A stretch of DNA of 64,000 nt from the NCBI RefSeq assembly GCF_000346465.2, contig NC_034011.1, positions 10,615,898 through 10,679,897 on the forward strand, written 5' to 3'. Source of the DNA: Prunus persica. Its lineage: Eukaryota; Streptophyta; Magnoliopsida; Rosales; Rosaceae. The notes beneath the pieces are model-generated. The model searched no databases. It saw nothing but the letters and a program-made list of their open reading frames with translations, and had not been told where the DNA came from. Numbering within the stretch: position 1 is the stretch's first letter; the number at the start of each line of letters is the position of its first letter. Made by a program: the position numbers and the translations under genes. This document shows positions 11,701 through 22,222 of this stretch, piece after piece.

Positions 11701-12433
11701 GTGGAAGAAGTTTTAAGTTCAAAACTCACCACCTCATTAGTAAAATTTTAAAAAATAATAATTTAATGCCCCAAAAAGAAAAAGGAGAAGCCCAAACCAA
11801 ATGTATGATGGACCAATAAGACATACGCCCATGAATGAGAAACAGATTTCTTGCTAATTCCAATCAATTTTTGGGAGTTAATTTAGAAAATAAATAGTTA
11901 ACAACAATTGAAGCGTGGTTTCCTACGAATTTCAAGGCCTGAAAAGGACCATAGTCCACGTTTAGCACTTGAGAAAACAAAAGCAGCCTTGTGCAAGTTG
12001 TTAATAGAATAAAGAGTGGGTAACAATCAAAAACACATGTTTCAAAGAAAACCAATTGTTTATACCATATCCGACTGGCCAATTAATGAATGACACATGG
12101 AACAAGGATCCATAAGGAGATCCCACAAACTTGACGATCTATTATGTCCCACAAAGTACCATCGGCAGGCGCCAAGCCTTCGGCAACCTAGCCTGTCGAT
12201 CGCAGCTAAAGACTGTGCTTCAGAGTAATTTCTCACAAAGACACATAGTGCTCCTCAGCCAATCCTCGCAATCCCACATCAAAATATCACTCAAGAGTAA
12301 CACCCATCAAAGTCTATAGATGTTAGAGTTACTTTTCCAAATTCTTGGACTCTCAGAGTGACTGGCTTTTATGGTCACCCTGATCATACCTAGCGTCATC
12401 ATTCATGGAAACTTATGCGGTGATTAAGTAGGG
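11701..12433. other. Intergenic DNA, no gene recognised
   Basis: No supported coding region is seen. Short frames on both strands (11864-12082, 12131-12319) lack any recognisable motif. Confidence 0.45.
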
Positions 12434-12645
12434 TGGATCATGGTCCTTGACTTCGCTGTGGAGATTTTAATGAGATTATGGAGTATCACGAAAAGATTGG
12501 GGATCGCATTCAATGCGATGCTCTCATGGAGAATTTTAAAAATGCTATTTTTGATTGTCGCTTAATTCGATTTGAGTTCACAATCACAAGGTATAAGTTT
12601 ATGTGGAATAACAACAGGAAGGATGCAGCTAATGTGCAGACTGTT
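12434..12645 (+). pseudogene. LINE (L1-type) ORF2 endonuclease fragment
   Basis: A short stretch encodes the pattern CGDFNEI followed by EK and later FTITRYKFMWNN. This matches the GDFNEI...FTW region of the apurinic endonuclease domain in plant LINE ORF2 proteins, which nicks target DNA before reverse transcription. About 65 residues remain, with no reverse transcriptase nearby, and copia LTR-like sequence follows at once. It is a small dead fragment. Confidence 0.65.
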
Positions 12646-12862
12646 GCGCGAGATCCTAATTCTATTAGGAGATTTATTTTCTATTCTATTAGGATCCTAT
12701 TTCTTTCTCTTTTGTACAAATCTTGTGTAATTAGGAGTTTATTTGTTTCCTTGTAAAATCTTACTAGGGTTTACACACTTGTATTATAAATACCTCATTT
12801 TGGAGAATGAAAATATATCAGAAACTATTCTATCCCATATTGTTTGACGTGGCATCAGAGCC
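12646..12862 (+). repeat. Copia-type LTR remnant with primer site
   Basis: AT-rich sequence with TATTAGGATCC repeats and a TATAAATA signal (12784) ends next to TGGCATCAGAGCC (12850-12862). That differs from the tRNA-Met primer site TGGTATCAGAGCC at one base. The expected gag does not follow, so this is the 5' end of a lost or solo copia element. Confidence 0.5.
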
Positions 12863-12992
12863 GACTTTCTAATGACCTCTGTGCTGTGCCCACATTCTAG
12901 CTCCATATTTTTCTCTACCTGTGCCGTGTGTGTGTTATCAAATTATATTTGTTATTCTTTCTAACTTCTATTTGTTGGAACCAAAATTGTAG

Positions 12993-13290
12993 GATGTTGT
13001 TGGGCATTTTCAGCAGTGGCAGCTACAGAAGGAATTAATTGCTTACAACAGGTAAATTGATCTCTTCGTCTGAACAAGAGCTGATCGATTGTGACACTGT
13101 TGATCAGGACCAAGGCTGTGAGGGTGACTTGATAGACAATGCCTTTCAATCCATCCAAAAAAATCATGGGCATAGTACAGAAGTTAATTATCCATACAAT
13201 GGTGCTGATGGTACATGCAACACCAAGATGGAACCCAGCATTGCAGCCAAGATATGAAGATGTGCCTGCAAACAGTGAAAAGGCCCTTCT
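12993..13290 (+). pseudogene. Papain-type cysteine protease pseudogene (SAG12-like), 5' portion with active-site Cys
   Basis: The exon starts after a splice acceptor (TTGTAG|GATG) with the codons for CCWAFSAVAATEGI, the catalytic-cysteine segment of papain (C1A) proteases, then [14 protein letters not shown] and a [11 protein letters not shown] block. Family members are vacuolar or secreted endopeptidases, often senescence-linked. A one-base loss near 13040 shifts the frame, and a short deletion near 13250 shifts it again before VPANSEKALL. The signal peptide, prodomain and first exon are absent upstream. A copia element begins at 13291, and the gene resumes at 19618 with the same five bases CTTCT. 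Confidence 0.88.
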
Positions 13291-13753
13291 TGATGGGTTT
13301 CTCTCGTTAGTGGAGGAGAGAAAAAGAAGGATAAAATAAATAAATAGTAAAATAAAATGAAAGAAAGGATGAGAGAATTTGAAGAAAACGAATGGAAGAG
13401 AAAAGGAGAAAAACTCTCCTTCCTACATGACCACTAATTAGTTAGGAATGTTGGCTATAAAAGTAGTTGCCTTCTTTCAGTTCTATGTATCCCTTAGAAA
13501 ACCAAAAATTAGAGAGTTTTGAGAGATAAGAAAACTTCACTTGTGTGAGACAGAAAATCCTCTTGAGAGAAAAACCAAGAGAGAGTTTGGGCACCGATGT
13601 TTGGTGAGATTATTATTGTATTCCCTTTATTTTCGTAATGAAAAATATTGAGTGTTTTTGCCCATTTTATTTACACAAAGCTGGGAAAAGTCAGATCCTG
13701 AGACTGCCAAATTTATTTATTGCCTCTTTTATTTTTCGCCATCTTTCCCAACA
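13291..13753 (+). repeat. 5' LTR of the copia element
   Basis: Starts TGATGGGTTTCTC and ends CTTTCCCAACA. The matching 3' LTR is at 19152-19617. The two differ by scattered substitutions and small gaps, so the insertion is not very recent. Confidence 0.93.
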
Positions 13754-13755
13754 AG

Positions 13756-13768
13756 TGGTATCAGAGTT
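13756..13768 (+). other. Primer-binding site (initiator tRNA-Met type)
   Basis: TGGTATCAGAGTT lies two bases after the 5' LTR, matching the copia primer site TGGTATCAGAGC except near its end. Confidence 0.85.
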
Positions 13769-13804
13769 TCGGCTCAAAAAAATTATATTCTTGTGTAATT
13801 TAAG

Positions 13805-14712
13805 ATGGAGGAGTCATCATCATCATCGTTAGCAACAATGTTAAAATGGACTTCATCCAATTACTCCATTTGGAAGCCAAGAATGGAGGATATCCTTTAC
13901 TGCAAGGATTTGTATGAGCCCCTTCAATTGCTGGGACAAAAACCAGAAGGTAAGTCAGATAATGCCCTGAGCATTTTGAATAGAAAAGTTGTTGGACAAA
14001 TCCGACAATGGGTGGATCAAAGTGTGTTCCACCATGTGGCATAAGAGACGGATGCATACAAATTGTGGACAAAATTGTGGTTCATGTACGAGCAGAAGAC
14101 TGCTCAAAATAAAGTCTCAGTTATCCGACTGAGTACAAAGATGGTCAAAGTGTTACTGAGCATCTTAATGACTTCCAAGGTTTGATCAACCATTTGACGA
14201 ATATGCAGATGGTGCTTGATGATGAGGTACAAGCACTAGCGTTCCTCAGCTCTTTGCCTAATAGCTGGGATACACTAGTAGTGTCCTTAAGCAATTCAGC
14301 TCCTCAAGGCATTCTTACATTGGACATAGTTAAAGATAACATGTTCAATGAAGAAGCAAGGAGGAAAGAACAAGGTGTAGTAACCGAGTCAGAAGCCCTC
14401 GTCTCAGAGTATCGTGGAAGAACTAGCAAAATAAAATTCCATAGGCGAGACAAGTCAAAGGGCAGGTCAAGAGATGGCTCGAGAGGGAGGTCAACGACAA
14501 GAAAAGACCTAGAATGTCACCATTGTGGCGAGATAGGCCACATGAAGATAGAGTGCAGGCTATTTAAACGAGAGCAAGATAGAGGTAACGAAAAGAGTGA
14601 TGCCAGGCACACGACCGCAACTACCTCTAGTGGAAAGGAGGTAATTATTCTATGTGGTGATGGCCACGTTAATTTTTTCCTCTCAAGATACATGTTGGAT
14701 AGTGGATTCTAG
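13805..14712 (+). pseudogene. copia gag (capsid-like protein), broken
   Basis: The start MEESSSSS is followed by the gag N-terminal motif KWTSSNYSIWKPRMEDIL, the usual copia pattern. A TAA-type stop at 14042-14044 and a shifted stretch interrupt it. The frame resumes at about 14182 with LTNMQMVLDDEVQALAFLSSLP (the UBN2 region) and ends with a CCHC zinc knuckle CHHCGEIGHMKIEC (about 14515-14556). Gag packages the RNA genome. The protease segment that should follow is only weakly visible at 14690-14860. Confidence 0.85.
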
Positions 14713-15612
14713 TACATCATTTCATGTTACCTCACGAGGGAACTTCTTTACATCTTACATCAATGGATAGTTTGGTAATATGAGGATGGGAAATGACAAA
14801 TTATCCAAGATCGTGAAAAGATGAGATATTTCCCTTGAAACGAACACAAGTTGTCACTTGGTTCTCAAGGATGTGAGACATATTCCAAACATACGTCTCA
14901 ATCTAATCTCCACCGGATTACTTGACGATGAAGGATACACCAATGTCTTTGCTGAAGGGAAATGGAAACTCAACAAGAACTCTTTTGTCCTAGCACAAGG
15001 GAAGAACGAGAACACCCTATACATGACACATGCAAAAGTTAATAATGGGTACGTAAATGCTCTTGCAGAAGACTTGATTGAGCTATGGCATAAACGGCTT
15101 GGTCACATGAGCGAGAAAGGCATGGCTCTAAAATCATGCACACATTGCATGGCTGGAAAGCAGCATAGAGCTTCATTTCAACATGGACCTGCACAAAGAA
15201 AACCCAATGTATTAAATGTTATGTACTCTGATGTTTGTGGTCCTATGACCACTAGTACTCTTGGTGGTGCAAGATATTTTGTTACCTTTATTGATGATCA
15301 TTCCAGGAAGGTATGGGTGTTTGGGCCAATTCTCAACACACCCAAGCCCATTTCTTTTTCAAGAAAGGGCCATGAGACGAAACATACAGGTTTTTTTCCA
15401 CTAAAAGAGACTGGCCCAGCCTTTGTGCACCATTTAATCTCTACCCCAAAAATTGACAGAATCAACAGATCTTTTCTAAACAACCCCACGTACCTGGCTT
15501 TGAAAAGTCAAAATTTTCAACTGTTACAGAGAAGTTGATAGGAAATTAATGAAGGCAGGTCTTATAGAAAGACTTCTCTATTTTTTTTCAGCCAAAAGAA
15601 GAAGATCGGAAT

Positions 15613-15677
<65 letters not shown>

Positions 15678-18600
15678 CTCTGCACCAAAATAGGTGACCT
15701 TCCCAAGAGATAACAGGCTACGTTTTCAAGAGATAAGTAGAGAATGAGGGAGTTGTTCAAGAGGAAAAGCAAACTGACCATCATAGCAGATTGTGTTCCT
15801 TCTCTTTACAAAGAACAAACAGGGAACAAAGAAGAGTTGGTTCTTCTTTCAGAAAAAAGCAAAGAAAAGACCTCCATGAAAACTGACTACTGATGGTTCT
15901 TCTCTGCCAGAATAGATAACTTCCCTTTTTCTTTGACATTTAAAAATGAAAAGATCTTGTTTTTTAGAAAATCTGCTGCCCATTTCAAAAGATTAAAAAT
16001 CCCACTCCAGCATTTCCTATAAATATGAGAGAAGGTGAACAGAGCAAAGGACAGCCAAAAAATCTATCAAAAGCAAAAACTCAAAATGATCACTTGATCT
16101 AAAAAAAAAACCTTCAAAACACTGAAGTAACCAAAAGCTCATTGAGCCACAAGAAAAGCCAGCTACAATCCAGAATCCCCAACTTCAGTTCAGACTTAGA
16201 GAAATAAGTCATTCAAAGCGAGATCTCTCTTGTTACATATTTGGTTCAGCAAAAGCCAAACCAAGCAGAGTTCGAGTTTTACAAATATGAAAACCTCAAC
16301 AAATTTATGGAGAGCCCTGATCGAGCAACACAGGTACCACAGTACAATTCCAGCTCAGTAATCATTAAGTCCAGCCACTTCTGCCTCTTCCAGATTGAAG
16401 AAGTTCCAATTATGCCCGTTCAAAAAGCCTTCCAGGGCTTGAAACAGATTAGAGCTCTGCCAAACTCGAACGTTGGTATCGATTTACAGCTGAAACTTGA
16501 CAATTGAAGGTGGTGATAGTCCAGTCCAGCACAAGCATACCCAGTCCAGCCCGGATCAAAAGCATCTATCCAGGCAGAAATGGAAGTCCAGCCCCCTTTT
16601 TCTCTTTTTTTTATAGTTGATTTTCCCTTTTAAGCTTTGTAAAAGGCAGTTCTGCCTAAAAACAGTCCATTTTCTTATCATTTTTTCTGGCCATAACTAC
16701 CAGTTTTATATTGTGAAAAATTGTGAAGTTCTCACCAGTCTGAGGAAAGAAAAGAACTTACTTGGGAGATATTCCTCACCCAAATTCACAATCGCTTGTT
16801 TAGAAATCATAAACTACTGTAGAAGTAATGGAATCAGGCATGAACGATCTGTTCCAAAGACTCCTCAGCATAATGGCATAGCTGAGAGAATGAATAGAAC
16901 AATTGTTGAAAGAATAAGAACAATGTTATCTCATGCCGAGCTGCCCAAAAACTTTTGGGGTGAAGCCCAAATGACTACGGTTGATCTAATCAACCTTTCT
17001 CCTTCAGCTCATTTGAATACTGATGTCCTGAACAAGTTCTGTTCAGGAAAAGATGTTTCCTACAACCATTTGAAAGTGTTTGGTTGTAGAGCTTTTGTTC
17101 ATATTCCTAAAGATGAGAGATCTAAGCTCGACGCGAAGTCAAAAGAATGTATCTTCGTGGGATATGAGAATGAAGAATTCGGTTACAGGTTATGGGATCC
17201 TGTAGCTAGAAAGATTATTAGAAGTAGAGATGTTGTCTTCTTTGAAGATCAGAACATGGAAGATATTCGAAGAGGTGGTAAACCTGATAATCCTAGAGAA
17301 TATCCAGCTAACTTGGACGAGTTCGTCCTTTATTGGAGCACAATGACGGGCGAGATGAATCCAATGATACTAATGATCCAGCTAGTGATCGTATTATAAA
17401 TGAACCAGTTGATGATGACGTGAGTGATGGTCATACAACTGATGGTATAGTAGATGATGTAGCTGATGAGGGACAAGAAGCACAAGACCATGAAGAGCCG
17501 GCAGTTGAATTCCAACCAAGAAGATCGACCAGGGTATGGTGACCTCGGAGTATGTTCTCCTAATAGACGGGGGAGAACCAGAATGCTATGAAGAAGCATT
17601 GACTCATGATCAACAAGATGAGTAGTTGAAAGCCATGCATGAAGAGATGCAATCTCTGCATGAGAATCACACATATGATCTAGTCAACCTACTAGAAAGT
17701 AGAAGAGCACTCAAGAACAAATGGGTGTATCGACTGAAGACGGAAGAAAACAACTCTAAGCCTAGGTTTAAGGCAAGGCTAGTTGTGAAAGGTTTCAGTT
17801 AGAAGAAAGGAATTGACTTCGAAGAGATTTTCTCACCCGTAGTGAATATGTCATCCATACGTGTTGTACTCGGTTTGACTGTAAGCCTAAATCTCAAGAT
17901 CGAACAACTAGATGTGAAGACAGCTTTTCTTCATGGAGATCTTGAAGAAGAAATCTACATGGAACAGCCAGAAGGATTCAAAGTCAAAGGCAAAGAAGAT
18001 TTGGTATGCTGGCTGAAGAAGAGCTTATATGGACTCAAGCAGGCACCTCCATAATAGTAGAAGAAGTTTGATTCCTTCATGATTGAACACAGATATCGGA
18101 GGACTACTTTAGACCATTGTGTATTTGTGAAAAGATTTGATGATGGTGAATTCATCATACTTCTTCTCTATGTTGATGATATGTTAATCGTAGGACAAAA
18201 CAATGACAAGATTAGCAAGCTGAAGAAAGAGATGAGCAAGTCTTTTGCTATAAAGACTTAGGACCCGCAAAACAAATCCTCAATCTGAGTATATCCCTTG
18301 ATTAAAAAAAATCAGAAGTTGAGGTTATCACAAGAAAGTTAGATCAAGAAGGTACTAAAGTTGTTTAATATGAATAAAGCAAAACCAGTTTCTACTTCAT
18401 TTCCTAGTCACTTCAACCTTAGTTCGCAGCAGAGTCCTACAAGTGAGAAAGAAAAAGAAAACATGGCTATGGTGCCATATTCCTCAGCTGTTGGTAGTTT
18501 GATGTATGCAATGATTTGTATGAGACCAGACATAACGCATGCAGTTGGCGTTGTAAGCAGATTCCTGTCTAAACCAAGTAGAGAGCATTGGAATGTTATG

Positions 18601-19040
18601 AAGTGGATTCTCAAATATCTCAGGGGTACTTCCAAAATGAGTTTGTGCTTTGGAGGTGGAAAACTGCATTGATTGGCTATACAGATGCAAACATGGCAGG
18701 AGATTTTGATTCCAAAAAATCTACTTCCGAATACCTGATTACATTTTCAGAGAAAGCAGTTTCTTGGCAATCAAAGTTACATAAATGTGTTGCTCTATCA
18801 ACTACAGAGGCAAATTTATTGCAGCTATTGAAGCGTGCAAAGAAATGCTCTGCATGAAGCGATTGCTACAAGAATTAGGGCAAGAGCAGCATAAACATTT
18901 TGCATTGTGATAGTCAGAGGGCGGTCCGCTTGAGCAAGAATTTGAGTTTTCACTCGAGTTCGAAGCACATTGATGTGCAATAATACTGGATCATGATGTG
19001 TTGGAGTCCAAGAAGTTACAGCTTGAGAAGATCCATACTG
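14713..19040 (+). pseudogene. copia pol (integrase, reverse transcriptase, RNase H), broken
   Basis: Integrase N-part: WHKRLGHMSEKGM then CTHCMAGK (zinc-binding, about 15089-15165), the first catalytic Asp in YSDVCGPM and FIDDHSRKVW. The element is then interrupted at 15318 and resumes near 16818 with NGIRHERSVP and the catalytic Glu in NGIAERMN. The reverse transcriptase runs about 17640-18260, with KNKWVYRLK, QLDVKTAFLHGDLEEEIYM, KSLYGLKQAPP and the catalytic YVDDM (from 18169). RNase H follows at 18480-18860 (GSLMYAM, RPDI, KYLRGT, YTDANMAGD). In-frame stops occur near 17800, 18052 and 18261, and there are several frameshifts. The domains resemble the TNT1-type (Tork) lineage. Confidence 0.9.
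15318..16817 (+). repeat. 3'-truncated foreign gypsy LTR inside the copia integrase
   Basis: It starts TGTTTGGGCC like the Tat-type LTRs at 22223 and 32812. It shares their later blocks (CAGTTCTGCCTAAAA, GAAAAGAACTTACTTG, GATATTCCTCACCCAAATTC) and stops at TTTAGAAAT, about 170 bp short of the LTR end. Copia integrase sequence resumes at once but lacks the part with the second catalytic Asp, so the event also removed copia DNA. An (AT)n(AG)n microsatellite lies at about 15617-15675. An open frame at 16241-16507 is a by-product. Confidence 0.8.
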
Positions 19041-19151
19041 ATGACAATAGTTCAGATATGATGACCAAGTCTTTACCTAAGGACAAGTACGAACTTTGCA
19101 GAAGAGCAGCTGGACTGCTGGAGCCCTCGACCTAAGTCGGGAGGGGGAGAT

Positions 19152-19617
19152 TGATGGGTTTCCCTAGTTTGTGGAGGAGAGAAAAAGAAGGAAAATAAAA
19201 TAAAATAGTAAAATAAAATGAAAGAAAGGATGAGAGAATTTGAAGAAAACGAATGGAAGTGAAAAGGAGAAAAACTCTAATTCCTACATGGCCACTAATT
19301 AGTTAGGTATGTTGGCTATAAAAATAGTTGCCTTCTTTTAGTTCTATATATCCCTTAGAAGACCAAAACTTAGAGAGTTTTGAGAGATAAGAAAACCTCA
19401 GTTGTGTGAGAGTGAAAATTCTCTTGACAGAAAAACCATGAGAGAGTTTAGCCATCGATGTTTGGTGAGATTATTATTGTATTCACATTATTTTTGTAGT
19501 GGAAAATATTGAGTATTATTTTTGCCCATTTTATTTACACAAGGCTAGTAAAAGTCAGATTCTGGGACTGCCAAATTTATTTATTGCCTCTTTTATTTTT
19601 CGCCATCTTTCCCAACA
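19152..19617 (+). repeat. 3' LTR of the copia element
   Basis: Starts TGATGGGTTTCCC and ends CTTTCCCAACA, followed by the target duplication CTTCT. The purine-rich primer CGGGAGGGGGAGATT lies directly before it (about 19138-19151). Confidence 0.93.
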
Positions 19618-19907
19618 CTTCTTAGCTCTATTGCTCATCAGCTTGTTTCCGTTGTCATTGATGCTAGTGGTTCCAACTTCAATTCTATTCAAGTGGTGTT
19701 TTTCCTGGAACTTGTAGAACAAGCCTAGATCATGGTGTTACCGTGGTTGGTTATGACGTGAATGATGATGGGACCAAGTATTGGTTAGTGAAGAACTCAT
19801 GGGATACAGAATGGGGTGAAGAAGGGTACATAAGAATGCAAAAAGATATTGATGTAGCTGAAGGACTTTGTGGCATAGCTATGTCTATGTCTTACCCCAC
19901 TGCATAG
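19618..19907 (+). pseudogene. Papain-type cysteine protease pseudogene, 3' portion with active-site His and Asn
   Basis: This continues the gene broken at 13290. [10 protein letters not shown] holds the catalytic histidine, [18 protein letters not shown] the catalytic asparagine region, and the protein ends [13 protein letters not shown] before TAG at 19905-19907. The segment before LDHG (19618-19735) is shifted in frame relative to the end. Removing the copia element and one CTTCT would join KALL to the next codons of the family pattern. The gene was probably already broken by frameshifts. Confidence 0.88.
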
Positions 19908-20374
19908 TTTCAGCATCACCTTAAATCAATTCCTACAATATATAACTTATAGGTATATCGAATGATATGTATCGACTTGTAAGTGTGATACTCAATAGAG
20001 ATTGGTATCTGAAATACATTAAGGTATACATTTATGTGAATAACTCATAATTAATTTAGACATAAATGTATTAATTTCTTACAATGATTTTTTGCTATAT
20101 AATGATTAATTTCTTATAATCATTATATGGCAAAATGCTTAATATGTAACTCTTCCTTAAAAAGAAGGGTTTCTTAGAGATATTTCCATTTTCATCAAGA
20201 TGTAATGGATGTAGTCCATATGATCTCCCTTTTCAATTGTAGTCCACTTTCATCAAGTAAGCAATTAGAATGTCCACAATTTTTAAGGAATTTACAATAT
20301 ATGCCACTATCATAAATGGAATTATATGAAAATACTTTCCTAAAATTCAGCATTTCCTTATATGTGTACGTGTG
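19908..20374. other. Former 3' flank of the protease gene
   Basis: AT-rich, without a recognised gene. It ends in a short TG-rich stretch (20361-20374) that is the insertion site of the next element. Confidence 0.5.
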
Positions 20375-21073
20375 TGTGGGAACCGAATTAAATAAAAACC
20401 CTAAGTCAAATGATTCCTGCCATTTGGGAATTATTTGACCTAATTGGGAATTACTCAACCTAATTGGGAGTTGCTCAATTTAATTGGGAGTTACCTAATT
20501 AAATTGAGAGTTACCTAATTAATTAGAGAATTGATTTGATTCCTACCACAATTCCCAATTAAATGAGGAGTTACCTAATCAAATTAGGAATTGATTTGAT
20601 ACCTAACACAATTAGGGATTTGACTTACCCTAATAAATCAAATCCCTAATTAATCAAATCAATTCCAAAACGAGGAGGAATAATTCCCTTCCATCTACCG
20701 AATTATTCCTCTCAAACCCTAGCCTCCAAGACTACTATAAAAGGATGGCCACACACAAGGGTTGAGGTACGTCTGAAATCTCTACTAAAAACTCTGCATA
20801 AAATTTCTCTCAAACCCTAGCCTCCTCCTTTCTATCTCTCTTTTACACAAGGCTCTGCCCGCCTGGTTTACACCTTAAACACATCTTCATACCCTAGTTA
20901 GCTAGTGTTTTTCTTACAAATACTTGAACTAATTTAGGCATCGGAGGGCCTTTGGTCAACACTCCCCGGGTGTGGTCCTCGTATTTGTTCTATTTTGCAT
21001 GGAGAAAGAGGCGGCGAATAAGAAAGGGGAATCTTTCGAACCGAATATTCTCATGAGGAAATTTGCTCCCACA
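20375..21073 (+). repeat. 5' LTR of the gag-only gypsy element
   Basis: TGTGGGAACCG to TTTGCTCCCACA. It contains 4-5 short tandem units with AATTGGGAGTTAC-like words (about 20440-20580). A promoter-like ACTATAAAAGG sits at about 20733. Confidence 0.93.
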
Positions 21074-21076
21074 AAT

Positions 21077-21095
21077 TGGTGCTTTCATTGAGAGC
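21077..21095 (+). other. Putative primer-binding site
   Basis: TGGTGCTTTCATTGAGAGC begins three bases after the 5' LTR and opens with TGG, as expected for pairing to a tRNA CCA end. The tRNA was not identified. Confidence 0.6.
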
Positions 21096-21247
21096 ACGAG
21101 ATATACTCAAAGCGTGCTCCAAACCTATTTTTTCAATCCACCAAAGCCTTCCAAACAACTATGGTTGGAAGCAAACGCCTCAGGGCAAAACCACCGTGAC
21201 AGCACACTCCAGAACGGCCAAAGCCTCGCTGCCACCACGAGGTACAG

Positions 21248-22222
21248 TTGCTGCAAGCAATTTGCAACAACCTCCCATCGCTGCCAGCACGTTCCAGCAG
21301 CTTCCCAGCAACATCCAGCAACATCCCAAGGCTTCCAGTGAGTTACAGCAGCTCCTCGGCCAGTTTCAGCAGCATCCCATGGCTGCCAGCGTATTCCAGC
21401 AGCTTCCCAGCGAGTTCCAGCAGCCTCCATGGCTACCAGTGTGTTCCAACAACTTCCCGGCGGGTTCCAGCAGCCCCTCGTGGCTACCCATGCTATCCAG
21501 CCACCTCTGGCAGCTATGCAACTTCTCCAAACAACTGCTATAGCCATGAGGCTGCTGAAATTGCAGTGCAGCCACGTAGCCATGTGGCCTCCTCCGTCGT
21601 GCAACCGCAAGGCCTAGGTGCCGGTGCCGCCACCCATGACAGTGCCGCCATTCGTGACCACCACAATGCCATCTCGGGCCATTCCCTAGTCTTGGAGCAA
21701 ATTCATTCACTCCCTCCTTTGCAACCACACTTGACGTATGCACCCGTATACACATCTAATGGAACCCCTGCCCATCTGCCATTGGGCCCGATCCACACCT
21801 CTATTTCTGACCCGCGCAGTCAAGTGAGCCTTAACTCACGAGTTGATCAGCTTACACAAAGGGTTGACGACCAAAACAAATTAATTGGCCAGCTCCTCAG
21901 ACAGATCAACTTGGGCCAAAACCTTGGAGCTCATGACAAGGAGAGAAGGATCCGAGAGCATCCCGGCAAGCATTTTGAGGGATCCCAGATTAGTCAGTCA
22001 GAGACAAACTGGCAGGGGAGAGAATGAGATTGAGCTGACCAGACACAGACATCAGCAAGCCGTACTCTGAGCCGATCGACGATCCATTCAAGACTAGGCT
22101 CACAGGGGGCATGAGTCCGTGAACGATTGAGTGATGAACGAAACAACCGAAGTTCACTAACCTGCTCGAGAACCAACTTTCTACGACAACTCGTGGAGGA
22201 ATCTTCGCAAGCTCAATCCACC
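21248..22222 (+). pseudogene. Gag N-terminal part of the gag-only element
   Basis: The N-terminus is low-complexity (Ser/Pro or Gln/Pro depending on frame) from a tandem repeat at 21280-21480. It leads into VDQLTQRVDDQNKLIGQLL, a short coiled-coil typical of the region before the gag capsid domain in Tat-type gypsy elements. The frame ends at a TGA at 22025-22027, and another frame carries on towards the insertion point at 22222. The gag core continues after the nested element at 34476. Confidence 0.65.

Larger units (their letters stand above)
13291..19617 (+). mobile_element. Ty1-copia LTR retrotransposon (degenerate), inserted in the protease gene
   Basis: It has LTRs of 463 and 466 bp with TG...CA termini and a target duplication CTTCT at 13286-13290 and 19618-19622. 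A primer site follows the 5' LTR and a purine tract precedes the 3' LTR. Internal order is gag with zinc knuckle, protease region, integrase, reverse transcriptase, RNase H, the copia order. Stops and frameshifts occur throughout, and a foreign LTR piece interrupts integrase, so it is dead. Confidence 0.95.

Noticed and set aside
21125..21755. Antisense open frames of 161 and 129 codons opposite the gag leader
   Set aside because: They are Trp/Cys-rich mirror products of the sense-strand repeat with no recognisable domain.
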